Positions 8,697-16,952 of a stretch of DNA of 64,000 nucleotides are shown here, in pieces. The DNA comes from Xanthobacter autotrophicus Py2 (GTDB lineage Bacteria; Pseudomonadota; Alphaproteobacteria; Rhizobiales; Xanthobacteraceae). The position numbers and the translations under genes are program-made. Location: assembly GCA_000017645.1 (NCBI GenBank), contig CP000781.1:4265501-4329500 (forward strand), in the 5' to 3' direction. Position 1 is the stretch's first letter; each line of letters starts with the position of its first letter. The notes under the pieces are model-generated. The model was not told the DNA's origin and did not search any database. It saw only the letters and a list, made by a program, of their open reading frames with translations.

Positions 8697-8718
8697 GCTA
8701 TATTCATTTAGATATAGC
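8697..8718. promoter_or_regulatory. Palindrome resembling a ModE-type operator
   Basis: GCTATAT (8697-8703) and ATATAGC (8712-8718) form a perfect inverted repeat around eight bases, in an AT-rich patch that stands out from the surrounding GC-rich DNA. It lies 34-55 bases upstream of the start at 8663. The half-site with TATAT next to a GC pair is like ModE boxes described in other Proteobacteria. A ModE-like gene is two genes away. Assignment is by inspection only. Confidence 0.45.
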
Positions 8719-8760
8719 GTAAGTCAAGCGGAACTCGCTGCGGCGCAGTATGGCGCCACT

Positions 8761-10059
8761 CTATTTCCGTCTGCGCCGGTCCGTGGTGGCGTCCAGCAGG
8801 ATGCCGCGGGTGAGGGCGCCGCGGCCGAATCGGGCGCGCAGCTCGTCCATGGCGTTTTCCGCCGCCTTCAGGCGCTCGGTGGAGGTGTCCACGAGATCCG
8901 CCGGGTCGGCGTCGGCGATGGGGCAGAGGTCCGAGACCCCCACGCCGATGAGGCGGAACAGCGTGCCGTCCACCTCCTTCGCCAGCAGCTCCCGCGCCGC
9001 GTTGTTGATGCGGGCGGCAAGGCAGGTGGGGGCCTCCAGGGTGCGCGAGCGGGTGCGCAAGCGGAAGTCGGCACTCTTCAGCTTCAAGGTGACCGCGCGG
9101 CCGGCGATGCCGGCATGCTTGAGGCGGTCGCTGACCTCTTCGGAGAGGGCGTAGAGGGTCTGCTCCAGCGGGCGCAGGGCGCCCATGTCGCGCTCGAAGG
9201 TGGTTTCCGCCGAAACGCTTTTGGCCTCCCGCTCCGGCTCCACCGCGCGGGTATCGACGCCGAAGGCGAGGCGCGACAGGCGCAGCCCTTCCGCGCCATA
9301 GCGCCGGGCAAGGTCGGCGGGGGCGGCGCGCTGGAGGTCGGCGATGGTGTGGAAGCCGTCCTTCGCCAGCTTGCCGCCGAACGCCGCCCCCACGCCCCAG
9401 ATGAAGGTGGCGGGGCGCGGCGCGAGGAAGCCCGCCGCCTCCGTCTGCCCCAGCACCGAGAAGCCGCGCGGCTTGTCGAGGTCGGAGGCGATCTTGGCGA
9501 GGAACTTGTTGGCCGCGAGCCCCACCGAGACGGTGATGCCCACCTCCCGCTCCACCGCCTGCGCGAATCGCGCCAGCGTGCGGGCGGGGCTGGCGCCATG
9601 CAGCGCCTGCGTGCCCGAAAGGTCGAGGAAGGCCTCGTCGATGGAGAGCGGCTCCACCAGCGGGGTGAGCTGCTGCATCATGGCCCGCACCTGCCGTCCC
9701 ACCGTGCGGTATTTCTCCATGTTCGGCTTCAGCACCACCGCCTCGGGGCAGAGCGCCAGCGCCTTGAACATGGGCATGGCCGAGCGCACGCCCTTGATGC
9801 GCGCGATGTAGCAGGCGGTGGAGACCACCCCGCGCTTGCCGCCGCCGATGATGAGTGGCACGTCGGCAAGGCTCGGGTCGTCGCGCTTTTCCACGGCGGC
9901 GAAGAAGGCGTCGCAATCCACATGAGCGACGCTGAGGGTGTCCAGCTCCCGATGCCGCAGCAGGCGAGGGCTGCCGCAGGCCGGGCAGCGGTCGCCGGCA
10001 AGGCCACCTGTCTGGGGCGCATCGCACAGGCAATCGCGGCAAAAGCCGGGGGCGGTCAT
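8761..10059 (-). CDS. dinB: DNA polymerase IV with N-terminal zinc-ribbon
   Basis: A Y-family translesion polymerase (432 residues). The catalytic palm is complete: [11 protein letters not shown] near residue 48 and the [11 protein letters not shown] motif near 140. The thumb/HhH region follows ([18 protein letters not shown]), then the little finger. The first 35 residues form an extra module, CRDCLC..CPACG, that looks like a zinc-ribbon. This extension precedes the usual Pol IV start and appears in DinB of some Hyphomicrobiales. The final residues RRRRK are basic and lack an obvious beta-clamp motif. A LexA site is not apparent upstream. DUF3572 and divK follow upstream in the standard order. 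Confidence 0.94.
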   Translation of the reverse strand: MTAPGFCRDCLCDAPQTGGLAGDRCPACGSPRLLRHRELDTLSVAHVDCDAFFAAVEKRDDPSLADVPLIIGGGKRGVVSTACYIARIKGVRSAMPMFKALALCPEAVVLKPNMEKYRTVGRQVRAMMQQLTPLVEPLSIDEAFLDLSGTQALHGASPARTLARFAQAVEREVGITVSVGLAANKFLAKIASDLDKPRGFSVLGQTEAAGFLAPRPATFIWGVGAAFGGKLAKDGFHTIADLQRAAPADLARRYGAEGLRLSRLAFGVDTRAVEPEREAKSVSAETTFERDMGALRPLEQTLYALSEEVSDRLKHAGIAGRAVTLKLKSADFRLRTRSRTLEAPTCLAARINNAARELLAKEVDGTLFRLIGVGVSDLCPIADADPADLVDTSTERLKAAENAMDELRARFGRGALTRGILLDATTDRRRRK

Positions 10060-10109
10060 GACGACTGTCCCAGGCGGGAGAGTCGCGTGGTCATCCTCGT
10101 CCTTGCTGA

Positions 10110-10170
10110 CGGAGGGCGACCTGCGGTCGCTCCGGCCCTTGCTGATGTAGAGCGACCGCAGGTCGCTCTA
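10110..10170. repeat. Paired inverted repeat holding the DUF3572 stop codon
   Basis: TAGAGCGACC (10148-10157) and GGTCGCTCTA (10161-10170) form a perfect 10-bp stem with a GCA loop. A second palindrome GCGACCTGCGGTCGC lies at about 10116-10130 as an inverted partial copy of the same sequence. The minus-strand stop codon of DUF3572 (10168-10170) sits at the tip of the stem. There is no T-run, so it is either a repeat element or an RNA 3'-end stabiliser between DUF3572 and dinB. Confidence 0.7.
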
Positions 10171-10494
10171 CATGGGCCGGCGCACCGTGGCATCGGGGTC
10201 CGCCTGCGGGGCGAGGATTTCCAGCGCGCCCACCACGTGCCGGGGATCGAGCCCCTTCTCGGCGGCGAACGCCACCAGCATGGCCTCGTCCGAAATGAGG
10301 AAGGCCAGCACGCCCGCGCCGAAGCTGCGCCGGCCGGCGGCCTCGCGCAGGGTCGCCGGGGAGAGGCCGGTTTCGGCGAGGAATCGCACCAGCCGCTCGC
10401 CGTCGGCGGCGATGAAGGCGAGGGCGGAGGTCGCCACCTCCTGCGCCGCATCGCGCTGCGCCTTGAGGCCTCTTGGTTTGTCCTGAATGGGCAT
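10168..10494 (-). CDS. DUF3572 domain protein
   Basis: A 108-residue protein of the DUF3572 family, recognised from its position beside divK and dinB and from the segments ALAFIAADGERLVRFLAETG and VLAFLISDEAMLVAFA. It is predicted to be all-helical, cytoplasmic and without cysteines. The function is unknown. The order dinB-DUF3572-divK is widely kept in Hyphomicrobiales. It is divergent from divK with about 100 bases between the starts, which must contain both promoters. Confidence 0.85.
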   Translation of the reverse strand: MPIQDKPRGLKAQRDAAQEVATSALAFIAADGERLVRFLAETGLSPATLREAAGRRSFGAGVLAFLISDEAMLVAFAAEKGLDPRHVVGALEILAPQADPDATVRRPM

Positions 10495-10596
10495 TTGCGC
10501 TTCCGCAAGGAATGAGGTCTAGGTGTCACCCCATTCCAGCACGTTCCGCGCGGGCTGCGAAGGGTGGACGGCGCAGGGCGGGTCCGGGGGATGGGG

Positions 10597-10965
10597 ATGG
10601 CCAAGACGGTAATGATCGTGGAGGACAACGAGCTGAACATGAAGCTCTTCCACGATCTGCTCGAAGCCCACGGCTACCGGACGGTGGAGACGCGCTCGGG
10701 GGTGGAGGCCGTGGAGCTGGCCCGCGCCCACCGGCCTGACCTCATCATCATGGACATCCAGCTGCCGGAGATTTCCGGCCTCGATGTGACCCGCAAGCTG
10801 AAGGCCGACCCGGAGCTGAAAGCGATTCCCGTGGTGGCGGTGACCGCCTTCGCCATGAAGGGCGACGAGGAGCGCATCCGCGCAGGCGGCTGCGAGGCCT
10901 ATCTCTCCAAGCCCATCTCGGTGGCGAAATTCCTCCAGACCGTGCGCCAGTTCGCCGGCGGCTGA
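10597..10965 (+). CDS. divK: Single-domain response regulator DivK
   Basis: A stand-alone receiver domain of 122 residues. The phosphoacceptor Asp is in [10 protein letters not shown] (near residue 53), with acidic pocket residues in MIVEDNELN, the switch Thr in [16 protein letters not shown] and Lys in AYLSKPIS. In Caulobacter and rhizobia DivK links the DivJ and PleC kinases to DivL/CckA and so controls CtrA and cell polarity. I prefer the ATG at 10597 ([10 protein letters not shown]) over 10591 or 10564, because it matches the family N-terminus and has a G-rich site upstream. pleD, which often follows divK, is absent here; the next gene is a convergent rpmG. Confidence 0.95.
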   Translation: MAKTVMIVEDNELNMKLFHDLLEAHGYRTVETRSGVEAVELARAHRPDLIIMDIQLPEISGLDVTRKLKADPELKAIPVVAVTAFAMKGDEERIRAGGCEAYLSKPISVAKFLQTVRQFAGG

Positions 10966-11398
10966 GGCCGGAAAATGATGAGCCGGCGGCCCACCGATTC
11001 GGCGGCTTTCGCTTTTGTCGCGATGTGCTAGTCTTCAGCCTTCGGCAAGATACAGGCGGGACGGTGACGGTCGAAGAGGGCCGTTTGGATGGTGTTGTGC
11101 CCCGAGGCACCGCCAGTCCCGCCATCAGGACAACCCTGCGGAGTGCTCAGGTCCGCCGCATCTCCTGGGTCCGTGGGGTTTGGCCGGTGGGTGAGCTTGC
11201 GGGAGGCCTCCCCGCTTTCTCCCCACCGGCCAGCCTATCTTCCGCAGACGATCACACCCCATTGGAAGCGCGCGCCGCGCCTTCACGCCAAAAGAAAAGG
11301 GCGCCTCGCGGCGCCCTGGTCGGTCGAAATGAAGTCCGTCGCAACGAGCGATCAGGTCCGGCGGCGCAAACGGGCGTTTGGCCCGGCGCCGCCAAGGG
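10966..11398. other. Gap between divK and rpmG with strong RNA-like stems
   Basis: A 433-base gap without a convincing ORF. Stem A pairs GGCGGGAC (11055-11062) with GTCCCGCC (11116-11123), extended inward by GGTG and CACC. Stem B pairs TGGCCGGTGGG (11181-11191) with CCCACCGGCCA (11222-11232), with an inner GCGGG/CCCGC hairpin. The rpmG terminator is at 11289-11317. It could be a small RNA on either strand or a long untranslated region of divK. I could not match RNase P, SRP, tmRNA or 6S consensus elements. Confidence 0.45.
11289..11317 (-). terminator. Terminator of rpmG
   Basis: Stem GGGCGCC (11299-11305) and GGCGCCC (11310-11316) with a four-base loop. On the minus strand it is followed by TTTTCTTTTGG. 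It lies about 80 bases after the rpmG stop. Confidence 0.85.
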
Positions 11399-11566
11399 TC
11401 ACTTGATCTTGGTCTCGCGGAATTCCACGTGCTTGCGCACCACCGGGTCGTACTTCTTGAGCACGATCTTGTCGGTCTTGGTGCGGGAGTTCTTCTTGGT
11501 CACATAGAACACGCCCGTGTCCGCGCTGGACAGGAGCTTGATCTTGATGGTTGCAGCCTTGGCCAT
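11399..11566 (-). CDS. rpmG: 50S ribosomal protein L33
   Basis: A 55-residue basic ribosomal protein of the large subunit. The sequence [18 protein letters not shown], the conserved YVTKKNSRT and the C-terminal [11 protein letters not shown] are diagnostic. It is the cysteine-free type: the CxxC pairs of zinc-binding L33 paralogs are missing. The start is the ATG at 11566, the usual MAK N-terminus. A longer frame that runs back into the MFS gene is spurious. It is a single-gene unit with its own terminator; its promoter should lie in the 188 bases before the MFS gene's stop. Confidence 0.97.
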   Translation of the reverse strand: MAKAATIKIKLLSSADTGVFYVTKKNSRTKTDKIVLKKYDPVVRKHVEFRETKIK

Positions 11567-11754
11567 GTCTTGATCCCTGGGTGCCGCGTGCGGCGCGCGA
11601 CCGTCTGGTTTGCGAAAACCGTGAGGTTGCGAAAAGAAAAACGGACGCGCTGCCGGTCCCGGCGGCTCGTGGGGGCGGAAACTCTCCCACGACGCCTCAA
11701 ATGTCAAGGCCGGGGCGGGAAACCCGTTCCCGGAACGGCAATCCCCGCCCGCCG

Positions 11755-12921
11755 TCAGCGCGCGCGCAGGGCGAGGCGGCTCGCGACCACGGCGGCATAC
11801 ATGGCGAGCATGCCGCAGATGACGAAGGCGAAGCCGTAGGGGTTGTAGAGCCGCATGCCCAGCCCCGCCACCGGCGGGCCGACGATGAGGCCCACCGAAT
11901 ACAGCATCACGAAGGCCGCATTGGCCGCCGCGAGGTCCGCGCCATGGTAGCGCTCCCCGAGATGCGCCAGGCCCACCGTGTAGAGCGAGCCCACGATGCC
12001 GGTGGCAAGGAAGATCATGGCCAGGAACAGCGGGCTTGAGACCCCCACGAACGGCAGGGTGAACGCCCCCGCCGCGCCCACCAGCGAGCAGACCAGCAGC
12101 AGGATGCGCCGGTCCACCTTGTCGCTGACGAGGCCGATGGGGATCTGGAAGGCCACGTTGCCCAGCACCGCCGCCGTCAAGAGCAGCGAGGCACTGGTCT
12201 CGGAAAGGCCGAGGCGCAGGCCGTAGAGCGGCAGGAAGGTCATCACCGCCGTCTCGATGGCGCCGAACACCAGCGCGGCCAGCACCGCCGAGGGCGAGCG
12301 GCGCACGAAGGTGAGCACGCCGTGGTGGTCGTCGCTGTGGATGCGGGGGGTGATTCCCCGTGCCAGCAGGATGGGAATGGCGCCCAGGCACAGCACGGCG
12401 GCGCCGGCGAGGTAGGGCGCCCAGCCCGAGGCGCCGAGCACGCTCAGGATGGCCGGACCCAGCGCCGCCCCCAGCGACAGGGCGGTGGCATAGACGCCCA
12501 TGATCAGCCCGCGCCGGTTCGGCGGCGCCAGAGCGTTGATCCAGAACTCGCTCACCGCGAACAGGATGCACAGGGCCGCGCCGAAGGTGAAGCGCAGCGG
12601 AAACCACATGAGGAAGGCCGGCGCCGCCTTGAAGCCCGCGAGGCTGGCGGCCGCCAGCGCGATGGCGCCCACCAGCAGCGCCCGCAGCCCCACCTTGCGT
12701 ACCAGCATGGGCACGAACGGGGCGGTGATGATGGTCGCGACCCCGGCCACCGCCGTGTTCACGCCGATCCAGGTGCTGGAGATGCCGCGCACCTCCAGTT
12801 CCAGCGCCAGCAGAGGAATGGAGAGGCTGATACCGACGCCAACGACGGTGATGGCGGAAATGGCGGCAGCGATGGAGGCCGTGCGGCTCATATGGCCCAG
12901 CGGCCTGTCAGGTGCGTGCAT
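11755..12921 (-). CDS. MFS transporter
   Basis: A major facilitator of 388 residues with about 12 hydrophobic segments split into two halves by the loop [15 protein letters not shown] near the middle. The N-terminal half contains [30 protein letters not shown] helix 2-3 features, with the MFS-A-like loop shortened to MLVRKVGLR; the second half has [13 protein letters not shown] at the equivalent loop. It looks like the YcaD/YfcJ-like branch of sugar or drug-type MFS proteins. The substrate cannot be told. The start is 12921 ([11 protein letters not shown]) or 12891 ([10 protein letters not shown]). It follows the NUDIX gene by 10 bases, so the two are probably co-transcribed. Confidence 0.88.
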   Translation of the reverse strand: MHAPDRPLGHMSRTASIAAAISAITVVGVGISLSIPLLALELEVRGISSTWIGVNTAVAGVATIITAPFVPMLVRKVGLRALLVGAIALAAASLAGFKAAPAFLMWFPLRFTFGAALCILFAVSEFWINALAPPNRRGLIMGVYATALSLGAALGPAILSVLGASGWAPYLAGAAVLCLGAIPILLARGITPRIHSDDHHGVLTFVRRSPSAVLAALVFGAIETAVMTFLPLYGLRLGLSETSASLLLTAAVLGNVAFQIPIGLVSDKVDRRILLLVCSLVGAAGAFTLPFVGVSSPLFLAMIFLATGIVGSLYTVGLAHLGERYHGADLAAANAAFVMLYSVGLIVGPPVAGLGMRLYNPYGFAFVICGMLAMYAAVVASRLALRAR

Positions 12922-12931
12922 AAGATACGGG

Positions 12932-13666
12932 TCAATCAAGCAGGGTGCGGACAAACTGTCCACGGTGCATGGCGTAGAAGGGCACCGGCAGGCGCGGGCT
13001 CGATCCAGCTTCGATGCGCTGGGCCAGTTCCTCCAGCACCACGCGGGTGACGGTGGGCAGCTCCTGCGCGGCGGTTTCCGCGAAGGTGAGCCAGGCGAGT
13101 TCCACCAGCTCCGACTCCTCGCCCACGAGGCCGGCCACCTCGTCGCACACGGCGCGGGCGTCGGCGGCGAAGAAGCGGGTGTCGAAGCGCTTGGGCCGGC
13201 GCGGCGGGGTGATGGCGCGCGCCACATAGGTGAGGGCGCCGAGATCGGGAAACACCCCGCGCTCCTCGAACACCCGCCAGTCGTCGGAGGGGGCCTCAGG
13301 GGCGCCGAGCTCCTTGGTGCCCACCAGAAGGCCGGTCTCCTCGTACATCTCGCGGATGGCGGCGGCGGCAAGGCCCCGGGCGCGGGAGAGGGTAGGGCGC
13401 TGCACCTTCGTCATCAGGCGCCGCTCGCTGTCGGCGTCGAGCACGCCATAGACCGGCATGGTCCGGTCGGCCTTCTCCAGCCGTCCGCCGGGAAAGACGA
13501 AGACGCCGGGCATGAATTTCAGCTTGGGATGGCGCCGGCCCATGAGCACGCGGGGCTTCTTGCCCTTGTGGTCGATGAGGATGAGGGTGGCGGCGTCGCG
13601 CGGGCGGACGTTGGGCCAGTCCTGGCGGCGCTCGGCCTGTGTCAGCCTCGTGGCGAAGTCGGTCAT
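12932..13666 (-). CDS. NUDIX hydrolase, NUDT19-like with split box
   Basis: A 244-residue Nudix-fold phosphohydrolase. The catalytic helix REMYEETGLL is clear near residue 105. The upstream glycine part of the box (VFPGGRLEKAD, near residue 57) is separated from it by an insertion of about 40 residues. That arrangement is seen in NUDT19-like/CoA-type Nudix proteins and is more usual in this family than in MutT. Substrates are probably nucleoside or CoA diphosphate derivatives, but this is inference. It is followed by the MFS gene 10 bases downstream and preceded by DUF983 in the same direction. Confidence 0.88.
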   Translation of the reverse strand: MTDFATRLTQAERRQDWPNVRPRDAATLILIDHKGKKPRVLMGRRHPKLKFMPGVFVFPGGRLEKADRTMPVYGVLDADSERRLMTKVQRPTLSRARGLAAAAIREMYEETGLLVGTKELGAPEAPSDDWRVFEERGVFPDLGALTYVARAITPPRRPKRFDTRFFAADARAVCDEVAGLVGEESELVELAWLTFAETAAQELPTVTRVVLEELAQRIEAGSSPRLPVPFYAMHRGQFVRTLLD

Positions 13667-13732
13667 GGCGCGTCAGTGCTCATCAGGCGTTCTTTTGGGG
13701 CGTTCGTCCGGAGTGTCAATGCTGCGAAGGCC

Positions 13733-14278
13733 TCAGCGGACGGGCCGGACGGCGCGCACCACGGGCACCACCCCGTCGGGCGGACCTTCCCGCTCGGGGC
13801 TTTGCGGGTCGAAGCCGTGCATGCGCAGCGCCCATTGCAGGCTCACCAGCATGCCCTTCAGCGGCGGCAGCAGGATGAGGCACAGCGCCAGCGTCAGCGG
13901 CAGCCACAATATGAGGTGCACCCACACCTCGGGGCGGTAGATTTCCTCCACCAGCACCATCAGCGGCACCACGATGTGCCCCACCAGCAGGATGGTGGCA
14001 TAGGGCGGGGCATCGTCGGCGCGGTGGTGGTACAGCTCCTCGCCGCAGTCCGGGCAATAGGGCGAGACCTTGAGATAGCTGGAGAACAGGCGCCCGCGGC
14101 CGCAGGCGGGGCAACGGCCGCGTGCGCCGCGCAGCAGCGCCTCGGGAACGGCGCGGGTGCGGGCAGGAGGCGGGCCATTGGGCCGGGCAGGCGGCTCTTG
14201 CGGCGCACGGTCCCGCGCCTCCCCCGGCTCGGAGCCGGCGAGGGTTGTCGTTACCGTCATGGTCGCAGGCGTGTCCAC
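13733..14278 (-). CDS. DUF983 membrane protein with zinc-ribbon
   Basis: A 181-residue protein of the DUF983 family. A variable Pro/Ala/Arg-rich N-terminus of about 50 residues precedes a zinc-ribbon, CPACGRGRLF and CPDCGEEL. Two transmembrane helices follow (around ATILLVGHIVVPLMVLVEEIY and WLPLTLALCLILLPPL). The GTG at 14278 is supported by AGGGGG seven bases upstream; an ATG at 14260 is the alternative. The family's role is unknown. It sits between rnr and the NUDIX gene, an order common in Hyphomicrobiales, 36 bases after the rnr stop. Confidence 0.87.
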   Translation of the reverse strand: MDTPATMTVTTTLAGSEPGEARDRAPQEPPARPNGPPPARTRAVPEALLRGARGRCPACGRGRLFSSYLKVSPYCPDCGEELYHHRADDAPPYATILLVGHIVVPLMVLVEEIYRPEVWVHLILWLPLTLALCLILLPPLKGMLVSLQWALRMHGFDPQSPEREGPPDGVVPVVRAVRPVR

Positions 14279-14314
14279 CGTCGAACCCCCTTCAGACCCC
14301 CATCAGGTCGCGAT

Positions 14315-16798
14315 TTACGGGCGCGACCGTCCCTTTCCCTGCGGGCCTTTGCCCGGATGACCGCTGCCGGCATGCCGTCCGGCCGGACCCTGCCGGGCGC
14401 CGCCTTTCGGAAAGCCGCCCTTTGGCGCGCCACCCTTGGCACCGCCCCGCCGGAGCGGGCCGGGACGCCCGCGCGGCCCCTTTACATAGGAGCCTTCCGT
14501 CAGAAGCTCAAACCGCAGGGCGCCGGCCACCGGCGCCGCCTCCACCAGCTTGACCTCCACCCGGTCGCCGATGCGGTGCATTTCGCCGCTCCGCTCGCCC
14601 ACCAGGGCCTGCCGGGTTTCGTCGTAGCGATAATAATCCTGCCCCAGCGTTGAGGCCGGAATGAAGCCATCTGCCCCGGTAATGTCGAGCGCGACGAAGA
14701 GTCCCGCCTTGGTGGCCCCGGTGATGCGGGCGTTGAAGGTGGCGCCGATCTGGTCGGCCAGATGATGGGCGATGAGCCGGTCCACGGTCTCCCGTTCGGC
14801 CGCCATGGCGCGGCGCTCGGTGACGGAGATGGCGGCTGCCACTTCGCCCAGCGTCGCGGTGGTCGCGTCGGGAGGCAGGCCGTCGGAGCCGAAATCCATG
14901 GCCCGCACCAGGCCGCGATGCACCACCAGATCCGCATAGCGGCGGATCGGCGAGGTGAAATGGGCGTAGCGGCGCAGGTTCAGGCCGAAATGCCCGTAAT
15001 TCTCCGAGGCATATTCCGCCTGGCTCTGGCTGCGCAGGATCACCTGGTTGACCAACGGCGCCGCGTCGGTGTCCTTCACCTGCGCCAGGATGCGGTTGAA
15101 GTGGGAGGGCCGCACCTGGTCGATCTTGGCCAGGGCGATGTCCAGGGTCTTCAGGAATTCCCGCAGGTTGGAGAGCTTCTCCAGCGAGGGGCCGTCATGG
15201 ACGCGGTAGATGAGGGGGGTCTTCTTCTCCTCCAGCGTCTCGGCGGCGGCCACATTGGCGAGGATCATGAACTCCTCGATGAGCCGGTGGGCGTCGAGCC
15301 GCTCCGGCACCACCACGCGGTCCACGGTGCCGTCTTCCTTCAGCACGATCTTGCGCTCGGGCAGGTCGAGGTCGAGGGGCTGGCGGGCGTCGCGGGCTTT
15401 CTTCACGCAGTCATAGGCGGCGTAGAGCGGCTTCAGCACGCCGTTGAGCAGCGGGTCGGTGGTGTCGTCGGTGCGGCCCTCGATGGCGTTCTGGGCCTGG
15501 GCATAGGCGAGCTTGCCCGCCGAGCGCATGAGGATGCGGTGGAAGGTGTGGTGGCGCTTCCTGCCGTCCGCGCCGATGATCATGCGCACCGCCAGCGCCG
15601 GGCGGTCCTCCTTCGGGCGCAGCGAGCACAGGTCGTTGGAGATGCGCTCCGGCAGCATGGGCACCACGCGGTCCGGGAAATACACCGAATTGCCGCGGAT
15701 CAGCGCCTCGCGGTCCAGCGGCGAGCCGGGACGCACATAGGCCGACACATCGGCGATAGCGACCGTGACGATGAAGCCGCCGTCGTTGGCCGGATCGTCG
15801 TCGGCCACGGCGTGGACGGCATCGTCATGGTCCTTGGCGTCGGGTGGGTCGATGGTGACGAGGGGCACATCGCGCCAGTCCTCGCGGCCGCGCGGGGTGA
15901 CGGGTTTTGCCGCCTCGGCCTCCTTCAGCACCGCCTCGGGGAAGACGTGGGGGATGGCGTGGGCGTGCAGCGCGATCAGGCTCACCGCCTTCTCGGAGCT
16001 CAGCGAACCCAGCTTTTCCTTCACCCGCGCGGTGGGCAGGCCGAACACCCGCTGGCGCATCAATTCGACGGTGACGAGGTCGCCATCCCTGGCCTCGTGC
16101 TCGGCGCCTGGGGGCACCTGAAGCTCGCGGCCGAGCTGCTTCTTGTCGATGGGGATGATGCGCCCGCCGCCTTCCCCGCCGGGGGCGGCACGGAAGATGC
16201 CGATGGTCTGCCTGCGCGCCTTCTCCAGCACCTTGATGACGCGGCCCACATGGGCAACGCCATGCTCGATGGAGCCTTCCACGATGCGCAGCAGCACCCG
16301 GTCGGCCAGGCCGGGGGCGGGGCCCACGGCGCGGCGCGGCACCTGGACAAGGATGGGCGGCGCGTCGCCCTGGGTCTCGGTATCCCACTCCACCGGCACG
16401 GCGATCAGCTCGCCGTCGCCATCGCGGGAGACGATGTCGGCCAGCACCACGCCGGGCAGGGCGCCGGGCACGTGCAGCCGGCGGCGGCTGCGCTCCACCG
16501 TTCCGGTGTCGGCGAGGTCGCGCAGCAGGCTCTTCAGCTCGATCTTCTGCGCCGCGTTGAGGCCGAAGGCGCGGGCGATCTCGCGCTTGCCCACTTCGCC
16601 GCTCTGGGTGGCGATGAAGGCCAGCACCTGCTCTTTCGTGGGCATTTCGCCGGTGGCGTGGCGGGCGACAACCAGGGCCTCCACCCGCGCATGTTCGGCG
16701 GCCGCCTGCTTGCGCGAGGCGCGGGATTTACCCGGGCGCGCCTTGGGCGGGCGGGTGGCGGAAGGGGAAGATGGGGGCTTGGTGGGGCGCTTGGGCAA
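14315..16798 (-). CDS. rnr: Ribonuclease R
   Basis: A 3'-5' exoribonuclease of the RNB/RNase II family (827 residues) that degrades structured RNA and works in RNA quality control. The N-terminal helix-turn-helix/cold-shock part comes first. The RNB catalytic core has the metal-binding TIDPPDAKDHDDAVHA (near residue 310) and the conserved YAHFTSPIRRYADLVVHRGL. An S1 domain follows (TGATKAGLFVALDITGADGF). The tail is a long Lys/Gly/Arg-rich low-complexity stretch (GGAKGGAPKGGFPKGG), likely for RNA binding. The start is TTG at 16798. The following DUF983 gene is 36 bases away. Confidence 0.96.
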   Translation of the reverse strand: MPKRPTKPPSSPSATRPPKARPGKSRASRKQAAAEHARVEALVVARHATGEMPTKEQVLAFIATQSGEVGKREIARAFGLNAAQKIELKSLLRDLADTGTVERSRRRLHVPGALPGVVLADIVSRDGDGELIAVPVEWDTETQGDAPPILVQVPRRAVGPAPGLADRVLLRIVEGSIEHGVAHVGRVIKVLEKARRQTIGIFRAAPGGEGGGRIIPIDKKQLGRELQVPPGAEHEARDGDLVTVELMRQRVFGLPTARVKEKLGSLSSEKAVSLIALHAHAIPHVFPEAVLKEAEAAKPVTPRGREDWRDVPLVTIDPPDAKDHDDAVHAVADDDPANDGGFIVTVAIADVSAYVRPGSPLDREALIRGNSVYFPDRVVPMLPERISNDLCSLRPKEDRPALAVRMIIGADGRKRHHTFHRILMRSAGKLAYAQAQNAIEGRTDDTTDPLLNGVLKPLYAAYDCVKKARDARQPLDLDLPERKIVLKEDGTVDRVVVPERLDAHRLIEEFMILANVAAAETLEEKKTPLIYRVHDGPSLEKLSNLREFLKTLDIALAKIDQVRPSHFNRILAQVKDTDAAPLVNQVILRSQSQAEYASENYGHFGLNLRRYAHFTSPIRRYADLVVHRGLVRAMDFGSDGLPPDATTATLGEVAAAISVTERRAMAAERETVDRLIAHHLADQIGATFNARITGATKAGLFVALDITGADGFIPASTLGQDYYRYDETRQALVGERSGEMHRIGDRVEVKLVEAAPVAGALRFELLTEGSYVKGPRGRPGPLRRGGAKGGAPKGGFPKGGARQGPAGRHAGSGHPGKGPQGKGRSRP

Positions 16799-16952
16799 CG
16801 GGTCCGTCCGGTTTCCCGCGACGCTACCCGGAACCGGCGCCGCGGGCTAGAGCGCGCGGCGCCGACCGGTCCCGCGTGCCGGTCTTGCAGCACCCTCAGG
16901 CGCGGCGCGGGATTGGCCTTGTGGCGGATGAGGCAGGCTCACCGCCATTCCT

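Noticed and set aside
11025..11507. 160-codon plus-strand frame between divK and rpmG
   Set aside because: It runs across the rpmG terminator and into rpmG antisense, with no ribosome site and biased composition.
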